Shown: in pieces, positions 6,508 through 15,600 of the stretch
Layout: each line of letters starts with the position of its first letter
Numbering within the stretch: the first letter of the stretch is position 1
Assembly: GCA_020433785.1 (NCBI GenBank)
Contig: JAGRCC010000495.1
Coordinates: forward strand, 1-41,078
DNA: 41,078 bases
Source: Anaerolineae bacterium
GTDB taxonomy: Bacteria; Chloroflexota; Anaerolineae; 4572-78; J111
Reading direction: 5' to 3'
Notes under the pieces: generated by a model
Database searches by the model: none
The model's input: the letters and a program-made list of their open reading frames with translations, nothing else
What the model was told of the DNA's origin: nothing
Made by a program: the position numbers and the translations under genes

Positions 6508-9500
6508 ATGCACCCCCTTAAAGAGTTTGCCGGATTAATCAAGGCGAATTTGGCGAGTTTGGCCGAAACTCAGGCTCGATTGCTGATTGACCACAGCAAT
6601 GATTTTCAATCGACTCCGCAAGATGACCGTATTATTGCGGCTCGTAAGCTATTAAACGCAGTGGTTGTGGCTTGCGAGAACCAAACCTCTGCTCCATTGC
6701 TTGAAATTTTTGACCCGCGCAATAAAAATAGCATCAGTACTTGGCCGGACAGCGTATCGGCCAAGTACGAGTTGGTCGAACTAGAGTGTTTAGGGCAAAC
6801 ACTTAACCCGGTTCTAACCAGTTTAGAGGCGGGAAAGTTTTTCTGGCAGCTCTTAACAGAAACTCGAACCATTGTTTTAAACGCCTTCAACTTCTCTGTG
6901 TCTCAACCGCCGCTTACAGCGGACCCGGATACGCTTGAGCCTGAAAACCTGCAAGCCGACCTGCCGTATTCCGCTGAATTTTTCAACACCATTATCAATT
7001 CAATTGCCGACCCGGTGTTTGCCAAGGATGAAGCGCATCGTTGGATTTTGTTGAACGATAGTATGTTAGAATTTATGGGTGGCAAACGGGAAGATCTGTT
7101 AGGTAAATCCGATTATGATTTTGTTCCGAAGGAAGAAGCTGATGTTTTTTGGGAACAAGATAATAAAGTGTTCGCCAGCGACCACCCCATTGAGAATGAA
7201 GAGTTCTTAACCGACGCTTACGGTAACCGCCATATCATCTCCACCAAAAAAGCCGCCTACCAACTCCCTAATGGCCAAAAGATTTTGACCGGCACGATCA
7301 GAGATATTACTGAGCGCAAACAGATGGATCAAGCGCTACGAGCCTCTTTGCGTGAAAATGAACGTCTATCAACCGCTATTAGCAATGCCAGTATCGGCGT
7401 GGTTATTAGCGACCCCCACCAGCCGGACAATCCCATAATTTATGTCAATCCAGGCTTTACCAAGTTAACGGGCTATTCGGAAGAGGAGGCCATCGGCTCT
7501 AATTGCCGGTTCTTACAAGGACCGGACACTGATCCGTTGGCCATCGATGTCATACGCACGGCGCTCAAACAACAGAAATCTTGCTCGGTGGTTTTGCTAA
7601 ACTATCGCCAAGATAAAACGCCCTTCTGGAATGAGCTGACCATCAACCCCGTCTTTGATGAAGATGGACATTTGATTAACTTTGTCGGGATTCAGATGGA
7701 TGTGACCGCCCGCCAGCATGCTGAAAATACCTTGCTAAAGCGGGCCGCCGAGTTGGAGACGGTGGCTCAGGTTAGTATTGCGACCTCAACCATATTAGAT
7801 GTAAACCAGCTTTTGAAAGAAGTTGTTGAATTAACCAAAGGCCGGTTTAATTTGTACCATGCCCACATCTATTTGTTGGATGAGCAAGAAGAGAGTTTAG
7901 GCTTAACGGTTGGCGCGGGAGAGTTAGGGCAGGCTTTGGTGGCGCAGGGCTGGCGAATTCCAATCAATCGGGAAGACTCACTGGTGGCACGTGCCGCCCG
8001 CCACAGGCAAGCGGTTATTGTGTATGACGTTCGTCAGGATCCGGGCTTTTTGCCCAACCCACTGTTACCGGATACGCGTTCGGAAATGGCCGTGCCAATG
8101 ATTGTGGGCGATAAATTGTTAGGGGTCCTCGATGTGCAATCGGAGCATGTGGGGCGCTTTTCCAAAGAAGATGCCCTAATAAAAACTACGCTAGCTTCGC
8201 AGGTGGCGGTGGCTTTGCAAAACGCTATTCAATACCAACAAACGCAAAAGGCCTTGGTGGAAATGAATCGGTCGCAAGATTTGCTTCGCACCGTAATTGA
8301 CGCTACTCCGGACTGGATATTCATCAAAGACCGGCAACATCGCTACCAAATGGTTAATAAAGGTTACTCAGATAGTCTGGGCCTACCGATTGATGCCTTC
8401 GTCAACAAAGATGATTTAGAGCTTGGATTTCCGGACGAAATTGTAAAAGGAAACCCAGACAAAGGTATTGTTGGGTTTTGGAATTATGACAACCAAGTTT
8501 TCGATACCGGCCAGACCATCTTTATCGATATTGAACCGGCTGACATCAACGGTAAACGAGTCTTTCAAAATACCATTAAGGCACCAATACGCGATAATGA
8601 CGGTAATATTCAGGGTGTGTTAGGCTATGTTCGTGACATAACGGAGCGAGAACGACTTCTGGCTGAAACGAAACAGCTCTATGAAGCCAGCGCAGCCTTA
8701 AATAAAGCTGATTCATACCTGGATGTCATCGGGGTTATTCGATCTTACACCATTGCGGCAGAGGCTGACTATATCAGTATTGGTCACTTCGGACGGGCAA
8801 TGGCGATCGATGACGTCGTGCCTGACACGGTGTTTATGCTGGCTCGATGGTCCAATGTCTCCGAGAGCTTGGTGCGATCCGAATATGATTTCAACGAATT
8901 TCCCGGATTTAAAAAATACATTCAGCCTGTTCCGGTGGTGATCGATGACTTTTCGCAAGAAACGATAGATGCCAAAACCAGAGCGCTTTATGATAGTTTG
9001 AACGCTAAAACTTTGGTTTATATGCCTATTGCCGTGGCCGGCCAGTGGAACGGTTTCTTTGCCATTATTTATCAGCAGCAAAAATCTTTCTCAGACAAGG
9101 AGATCCGGCATACTTTAGCCGTGGCTAGTCAGATTTCGGTGGCTGTTCAAAACCTGTATAACCTGGAACAAGCTCAGCAAAATGCTACCGAAGCTGAGCG
9201 GGGACGCCAACAGTTAGCCCAGTATAGTGAACGCTTACATCGTCTACAAGATATTACCAGAACGATGGGCCGCGAGCCTAAACCCAGCTTGGCTACTTAT
9301 CAAAAATCATTAGGCGATATGGCTCAACTTGTTCAGGCCCGTTATGCGGCTTTGGCCCTATTTAACGAGAAAGGTGAATACAGCCATTTTCTCTATTACG
9401 GTATTTCTGAGGAAGAGGCCAAATTAATCGGTGATTTGCCTACAGGTAGAGGTTTATTAGGTGTTGTCCCTAGAGAAGGGCAGGCGCTACGGATCGAAAA

Positions 9501-10413
9501 CATTGAACACGATAACCGTTCGACTCCCTTGCCTGATCATCATCCCCAAATGACCAACTTTTTGGGCGTACCAATTATCTTTCAGGATCAGCATCTGGGT
9601 CGAATTTACTTTACTAACCACCTAGTAGGCGAATTTGGACCGGATGACGAGGCATTGGCCACGAGTTTTGCTGCTTCCTTAGCTAGTACGTTACAAAGCG
9701 CTAAGTTATTTGAGACTACCCAGAAAAGAGCCAAAGAATTAGAGATTGTATCGGAATTAGGGATTCAAATTTCTACCGTCCTGGATCCCAATCTTCTTTT
9801 ATCGAGCGTAGTTGATCTTACTCTGGAAAGTTTCAATTTATGCCTAGTTCAAGTTTATTTATTTAATGAGACAAGTAATTCACTTGAGTTAGCGGTTGCC
9901 TCAGGTAAATATGACCAGATGGTTTATGAAGGCATAACCATTGCCCTTAATGAAGAACACTCCCCAATTGCGCAATCGGCCCGGGTCCGCGAAGCAGTCT
10001 TCATCGATAATCTTCAGCAAAAACGGGGAATTATTCAATTGTCACAGTTTCCTTATGCTCAAGCTGAAATAGCCACCCCTTTGATCAGTGGCCAGAATTT
10101 ACTTGGTATTTTAGACGTGCAGACGGATGAACCGAATCGATTTACGGATGAAGATGTACAAATTCAAAAAATCCTGGCGGGTCAAGTCGCTATTGCTTTG
10201 GATAATGTGCATCTTTTTGAGCAACTTCAACGCCGCGCCCTGCGTGAACAGACCATCCGCGAAATAGCCGAAAAGATGCGGACCGCTACTAGTCTGGAAC
10301 AACTCGTCAAAGTGACTGCAACAGAATTGGGACGGAGTTTTTCGGCTGATTATGTGTTAGTTGATGTCGGCGGAGAGCAACCATCCGACAAGGCCTTAAA
10401 TGGCAGTGAATAA
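6508..10413 (+). CDS. Transmitter-less multi-sensor protein with PAS, LOV and GAF domains
   Basis: 1301 residues, no membrane segment and no output domain. Order: helical N-terminal domain (about 1-135), PAS (158-271), LOV-type PAS (282-403, Cys333), GAF of the YHAHIYLL type (416-580), PAS (591-718), GAF (725-891), GAF (910-1071), a diverged YHAHIYLL-type GAF (1076-1241), and the shared tail (1242-1301). The LOV domain has GSNCRFLQG, LLNYRQDKTPFWNEL and FVGIQMDVT, with the cysteine and the flavin-contact Asn and Gln positions present, so blue-light sensing is well supported. The helical N-terminal domain resembles that of the protein encoded at 12642. The tail begins RRALREQTIREIAEKM and recurs in the next eight large proteins. 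First gene of the apparent operon; the next starts 25 bases later. Confidence 0.9.
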   Translation: MHPLKEFAGLIKANLASLAETQARLLIDHSNDFQSTPQDDRIIAARKLLNAVVVACENQTSAPLLEIFDPRNKNSISTWPDSVSAKYELVELECLGQTLNPVLTSLEAGKFFWQLLTETRTIVLNAFNFSVSQPPLTADPDTLEPENLQADLPYSAEFFNTIINSIADPVFAKDEAHRWILLNDSMLEFMGGKREDLLGKSDYDFVPKEEADVFWEQDNKVFASDHPIENEEFLTDAYGNRHIISTKKAAYQLPNGQKILTGTIRDITERKQMDQALRASLRENERLSTAISNASIGVVISDPHQPDNPIIYVNPGFTKLTGYSEEEAIGSNCRFLQGPDTDPLAIDVIRTALKQQKSCSVVLLNYRQDKTPFWNELTINPVFDEDGHLINFVGIQMDVTARQHAENTLLKRAAELETVAQVSIATSTILDVNQLLKEVVELTKGRFNLYHAHIYLLDEQEESLGLTVGAGELGQALVAQGWRIPINREDSLVARAARHRQAVIVYDVRQDPGFLPNPLLPDTRSEMAVPMIVGDKLLGVLDVQSEHVGRFSKEDALIKTTLASQVAVALQNAIQYQQTQKALVEMNRSQDLLRTVIDATPDWIFIKDRQHRYQMVNKGYSDSLGLPIDAFVNKDDLELGFPDEIVKGNPDKGIVGFWNYDNQVFDTGQTIFIDIEPADINGKRVFQNTIKAPIRDNDGNIQGVLGYVRDITERERLLAETKQLYEASAALNKADSYLDVIGVIRSYTIAAEADYISIGHFGRAMAIDDVVPDTVFMLARWSNVSESLVRSEYDFNEFPGFKKYIQPVPVVIDDFSQETIDAKTRALYDSLNAKTLVYMPIAVAGQWNGFFAIIYQQQKSFSDKEIRHTLAVASQISVAVQNLYNLEQAQQNATEAERGRQQLAQYSERLHRLQDITRTMGREPKPSLATYQKSLGDMAQLVQARYAALALFNEKGEYSHFLYYGISEEEAKLIGDLPTGRGLLGVVPREGQALRIENIEHDNRSTPLPDHHPQMTNFLGVPIIFQDQHLGRIYFTNHLVGEFGPDDEALATSFAASLASTLQSAKLFETTQKRAKELEIVSELGIQISTVLDPNLLLSSVVDLTLESFNLCLVQVYLFNETSNSLELAVASGKYDQMVYEGITIALNEEHSPIAQSARVREAVFIDNLQQKRGIIQLSQFPYAQAEIATPLISGQNLLGILDVQTDEPNRFTDEDVQIQKILAGQVAIALDNVHLFEQLQRRALREQTIREIAEKMRTATSLEQLVKVTATELGRSFSADYVLVDVGGEQPSDKALNGSE
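7351..7716 (+). other. LOV photosensor domain (first of two)
   Basis: The encoded domain (residues about 282-403 of the 1301-aa protein) has the GxNCRFLQ signature with adduct-forming Cys333, then DTDPLAIDVIRTAL, NYRQDKTPFWNEL and FVGIQMDVT. In known LOV domains the two Asn residues and the Gln contact FMN and the Cys forms the blue-light adduct. One change is Lys-Asp to Gln-Asp within NYRxD, not a flavin contact. Family membership is clear; photochemistry is inferred. Confidence 0.88.
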
Positions 10414-10438
10414 GTAAGGGAAATAGGAGCAGGTCTAA

Positions 10439-12649
10439 ATGCAGCAACTGTTTTCTCGGAGTTTAAGAATCCGTCTGACAGCCTTGGTTCTACTGGTAGT
10501 CATTATACCTGTTTTGGTGGCCATTTTTGTTACCAGTTACACCGTTAGTCAGGAATTACGTCAGGAAGCAGAGCGTGAACTTCAGCAAAGAGCTGAAGGG
10601 TTGGCCGATAATGTCTTGAGCTGGGATGAAACATTGACTTTGGCGCTCCGTAACCTGAGCCGACAACCCGACATTGTCAGTATGGAGGCTGACCGGCAAA
10701 AACCGGTCTTGTCGCAAATGGCCAGTGTCTATTCAAACCTGTATCTAGTTCATACGGTTGATCGTACAGGATTTAATGTTGCTCGAAGTGATGATACGGA
10801 ACTTCAAGATTACAGTGATCGAGTTTGGTTTCGAGAAGCAATGGTGGGCAATGAATTTGCCCGTCAAACGCTGATTGGTCGCACCAGTAATGAGCCGGCG
10901 ATTTGCGTCGGAACACCGATTCGAGACGAACAAACTCACACAGTTGGGGTGGCAAGTGCCTGTACCGATCTGGATATTTTGACTAAGCAAGTTGGCGTTA
11001 CGCGGCTGGGTAACACGGGATTTGCATTTTTATTGAATGAGTCAGATCAGGTGTTGGCCCATCCAAATGGAGAATATGCACGGGAACTGAAAAACCTAAA
11101 CGATCACCCTGTGGTGAAACAAGCACGGTCAGGACAAACTGGTTCAGGGTCGTTTGTGGACGACAATAACATTGGCTGGCTGTTTTATGCGCGTCCTCTT
11201 GATAATGGTTGGATGGTCATCGTTCAGCAAGAAGAGGTTGAAGTATTGGCCCAAGTTCGCGCTTTTCAACTTAGTGCATTAGCCTTAACTATGGTGTTGA
11301 TCTTGGCTATCGCCGGTTTAACTTGGTGGGTTGTTGGTAATTTTGTGAATCCGATTGTGCGTTTGACTGACGCAGCCAAAAGTTTAAGAAGTGGTCACTT
11401 AAATCAGATTGCAATGCCTCAACGACGTGATGAAATCGGCATTTTGACAGATGCTTTTAATGATATGGTCCAACAACTTAACCAATTGATTAATAATTTG
11501 GAGCATAGAGTAGCTAGTCGGACTCAACGGTTAGAGATGGTTGCTAATATTAGCGAGCGCTTGAACAGAATCCTCAAATTTGAAGAACTGCTGGCTGCTA
11601 TCGTTACCGAGGTTCAGGATAAATTTGGGTACTATCATGCCCATATTTATCTTTTGGATGATAGTGGTGAGCGCTTAGTTGTAGCCGAAGGAACTGGGCC
11701 GGCGGGTGAGAAAATGAAAATGGGTGGGCACAATATTCAGCTCAATGCCGAGACAAGCCTGGTTGCCCGAGCCGCTCGAACCGGCGAAATTGTTTGGGTC
11801 AACAATGTTCGCGAAGCTCCGGATTGGTTGCCTAATGAACTGTTGCCGAATACCTATTCTGAGATGGCTGTCCCAATTTTGCTTGATGGACAAGTTGTAG
11901 GCGTTTTGGATGTGCAATCTGACCAAATTAGCGGTTTAGATGAGAGCGATGCCAATGTGCTGCGTTCCTTGGCCAACCAGGTAACCGTAGCTATTCGTAA
12001 TGCCCATCTATTTGGAGAAGTTGAAACTGCTCTGGCTGAAGCCCATGAGGCTCAACGCCGTTACCAGCAAGAAGCGTGGCAAGAAGTGCGAAAGAGTAGT
12101 GGTGCCTATCGATACTTATTTACTCGGCCTGGTGTGCAACCCGAAAAAATAAAAAAGGAAAGTATCGATAAGATTGACAGTCAGCGGTTAGCTGAAGAGG
12201 GCCCAACCTTGGTTGATATCAATACAGGCCAATCTACGGGACAAGCCATTACAGCTCCAATTAACCTTGGGGACTTGGCGATTGGAAGATTACAACTGCA
12301 AACCACCGCAGAGAAAAGACAACCTTGGTTAGATGAAGATTTGTATCTTATTGAGGATATTTTGAATCAATTTGTTCAAACCGCCGAAAACCTGCGTCTC
12401 TTTGATGAAACCCGTAAACATGCTAGTCGAGAAACAACTATCCGCACTGTGACCGACAAACTTCGAGCCGCTCCGAGCCTGGATCGTTTATTAGAAATTG
12501 CTACCACAGAGATTAGCCAACTGTTCCCGGTAAACTATGCTGAGTTGGAATTAGGCGCAAAGGTCAACCCCGGTAACGGCTCCAAAAGCGCTTATTCTGG
12601 CGGGGCAATCCCTCCTATCCACCTAGAAGGAGATAAACAGGATGGATAA
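10439..12649 (+). CDS. Membrane-bound dCache-HAMP-GAF sensor protein without kinase
   Basis: 736 residues. TM1 (about 9-32), extracytoplasmic double-Cache domain (about 33-275), TM2 (about 280-302), HAMP (303-355), GAF of the YHAHIYLL type (365-524), W-insert degenerate GAF (about 531-654) and shared tail (655-736). In the Cache domain, YSDRVWF resembles the start of the amino-acid-binding dCache motif (YxxRxW[YF]), but the Asp usually found in GVVGxDI aligns with Cys in GVASACT, so ligand class is open. HAMP normally passes signals to kinase or methyl-accepting domains; here it leads only to GAF modules. TAGGAG (10424-10429) gives a good ribosome binding site. The gene overlaps the next by 8 bases (12642-12649), a sign of coupled translation. 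Confidence 0.92.
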   Translation: MQQLFSRSLRIRLTALVLLVVIIPVLVAIFVTSYTVSQELRQEAERELQQRAEGLADNVLSWDETLTLALRNLSRQPDIVSMEADRQKPVLSQMASVYSNLYLVHTVDRTGFNVARSDDTELQDYSDRVWFREAMVGNEFARQTLIGRTSNEPAICVGTPIRDEQTHTVGVASACTDLDILTKQVGVTRLGNTGFAFLLNESDQVLAHPNGEYARELKNLNDHPVVKQARSGQTGSGSFVDDNNIGWLFYARPLDNGWMVIVQQEEVEVLAQVRAFQLSALALTMVLILAIAGLTWWVVGNFVNPIVRLTDAAKSLRSGHLNQIAMPQRRDEIGILTDAFNDMVQQLNQLINNLEHRVASRTQRLEMVANISERLNRILKFEELLAAIVTEVQDKFGYYHAHIYLLDDSGERLVVAEGTGPAGEKMKMGGHNIQLNAETSLVARAARTGEIVWVNNVREAPDWLPNELLPNTYSEMAVPILLDGQVVGVLDVQSDQISGLDESDANVLRSLANQVTVAIRNAHLFGEVETALAEAHEAQRRYQQEAWQEVRKSSGAYRYLFTRPGVQPEKIKKESIDKIDSQRLAEEGPTLVDINTGQSTGQAITAPINLGDLAIGRLQLQTTAEKRQPWLDEDLYLIEDILNQFVQTAENLRLFDETRKHASRETTIRTVTDKLRAAPSLDRLLEIATTEISQLFPVNYAELELGAKVNPGNGSKSAYSGGAIPPIHLEGDKQDG

Positions 12650-15600
12650 AATTGCGGCAACTATCAGAGCACAATATGACAGCTTGATCGAGGCGTACAA
12701 GCAACGCTTGCAGGCTATAAGCGGCGTTGCGCTGTCCAACCAGATCGGTGATGAATGGGTTAGAACATTGTTTCATCATCTAGCAGATGCCCTGGAAACC
12801 GGTGGCGACACCGAGTTTGTTCAAAACTGGGTCGCCAACGTTTTAGACGGGGGTATTTCGCCCGAAACCTTGCAGGCCAACCTGACTGCGTTCGAGCCGA
12901 CTCTCATACCCCTGGCAACCACACTCGAATCAGCTACAACATTGTGGCAAATTTTCTCCCAAATTCGGGCGGCGATTGTAGCCCAAACAACGGAGCAGTT
13001 GAACAGTTCGGCGCAAAAACAAACGGAGCAACAACTGCGAAAGAGCGAAGCTCAACTGGCGGAAGCAACGGCTATTGCCAAGCTGTACTATTGGGAGTTT
13101 GATGTCGCCGCGCAGAGGTTTACCTTCTCACCGGAATATTTCAAGGCGTTGAATATTCCGATTACGGACGAGACAGACTTTACGATGTCGGTAGAGGAAT
13201 ACGCCCAGAAGTATATTCCTCCGGAGGAGGCAGCGCTTGTTGGTCAGCGAGTAGAAGCTGCCCTGACCTCATCAGAAGCTGAGTACAGTAGTGAAGTTGA
13301 AGCCAGCAACCTGACCGCGGACGGGCGGGTTATCCCAGTTATGGTTCGATTCAGGCTGGTGAGAGATGAGGAAGGTAGCCCGATCAAGTTAGTGGGGGCC
13401 AATCAAGACATCACCGAGCGGAAACGGGTGGAACAAGAGCTACGAGAAAACGAGGCGCGGTTAGCAGATGCGACCAACATTGCTAAGTTGTACTATTGGG
13501 AAATTGATTTTGCCACCCGAGAGATTATTGTTTCGCTGGAGTATTATAAATTCTTGGGGATAGAAGATGACGGTATTTACAGAATGCCGGTTGACAAATA
13601 TGCCAAGACATATGTTCATCCTGACTATGCCCCTCTAGTTGGGCAAGTCATTCGGGATGGGCTAACTAGTAGCGCAAAGGAGCCTTATCGAGAGCTAGAA
13701 AGCCGCCTCATAACCACTGATGGTCGAGAAGTGCCGATTTTAGTCCGGCTTCGCGTGATTAGAGATGAGCAAGGTAATCCGATTAAAGCATTAGGGGCCA
13801 ACCAGGACATCACCGAGCAGAAACGGGTGGAACAACAATTACGCGATGCAACAGAGCTACAAAGAACAATCGTGGACAATGCGGCCTATGGCATTATTTC
13901 GACCACGCCGGAAGGCGTTCTGATGTCCTTGAATCCGGCGGCAGAGCGGATGTTAGGCTACAGGGCAGCAGAGTTGGTGAGCAAAGAGACCCTGGCCATT
14001 TGGCATGATCCGGCGGAGGTGGCGGCCCGGGCCAAGGAGTTTTCGGCAGAACTGGGTGAGACCATAGAACCGGTTGAAGTGCTTACGGTCAAGGCCCGGC
14101 GAAACTTACCCAACCAGTACGAGTGGACCTATATCCGTAAAGACGGCAGTCGTTTTCCGGTGTCGCTGTCAATCACGGCGATACGGGATGAAGCGGGAGA
14201 GATCACCGGATTTATCGGCTTTGCTCAAGACATCACCAAGCAGAAGCAAGCCGAAGCGGACCGGACCGAGATGGAAGAGATGCTTCGCTTAACTCGGATC
14301 TCGGTGGATCAATCGATCGACTCGATCTTTTGGGTTGGGCCGGATGCGCGACTACTGTTTGTGAATGATGGGACTTGTCGGAATTTGGGGTACAGCCACG
14401 AAGAGTTGACCTCGATGGCCGTGTATGATTTCGACCCGAATTTTCCGGCACAGATATGGCCGAAACATTGGCAGGAGTTAAAAAAACAAGGGACGATGGT
14501 GTTCGAAACGGAACACCAAGCCAAAGATGGGCGATTAATTCCGGTCGAAGTAAGACTCTACTACCTAGAATACAAAGGGCAGGAGTACAACTTTGTTATA
14601 GCTCGGGATATCACGGAGCAGAAAGCGGCAGAAGAAACTCTGCGTCGCAGCGAAGCCGAGCTGTCTCAGGCTCTCAAGATCGCTAAACTGGCTTACTGGG
14701 AATACGATGTTGGGAAAGACCTGTTCACCTTCAACGATCAATTCTACGCGCTCTTTCATACAACTGCCGAAGAGCACGGTGGCTATCAACTGTCTTCGGC
14801 GTATTACGCGCAACACTTTGTCCACCCGGATGATCTACCTGTGGTAGGTTCCGAAATTGAGCGGGCACTCAACTCTACCGATCGGTATTACAATCGTTTA
14901 CTAGACCATCGCATTCTATACGCCGATGGTAGTGTTGGCTATATCTCGGCTAGCGTCAACATCGAGCGAGACGAACAAAGCAATATTTTGCGCTACTACG
15001 GTGCCAACCAGGACATCACCAAGCAGAAAGTGGCAGAAGCCGAACTGCAAAAACGGGCCTCGGAATTGGCAGCTGTGTCAGAGATTAGCACCCAGATAGG
15101 ACAAATTAGCGATCCGGTAGAGATGTTGCAGCAGGTAGCCGATTTGACCAAAGAGCGATTTGAGTTGTACCACGCCCACATTTACCTGTTGGATGAGGCT
15201 GGGGAAATGTTGAAACTGGTTGCCGGGGCGGGTGAAACGGGGCGCACGATGGTGGCTCAGGGGTGGAGTATTTCCTTTGAACACGAGAGTTCGCTTGTGG
15301 CAGTGACGGCCCGAAAACAGACCGGTACAATTGCCAATGATGTGCAGGCCAACCCGGACTTTCTATCGAATCCGCTGCTGCCGGAAACGCGCTCTGAGAT
15401 GGCAGTACCGCTTTTAGTGGGTGAGAAGCTGTTGGGGGTGCTTGATGTGCAGGGGGATGTTGTAGATCGCTTTACGGAACAAGACATCCAGATAGAAACA
15501 ACACTGGCGTCACAGGTGGCGATTGCGCTGCAGAATGCCCGACAGTATCAACAAACGCAAGAAGCGCTGGAGGAATTGAGACGGTCTGAGGAGGTGCTGC

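Noticed and set aside
10745..10990. Minus-strand and other-frame reading frames under the large genes
   Set aside because: All lie inside long + strand genes with clear domains, lack recognisable motifs and are shadows of the coding frame.
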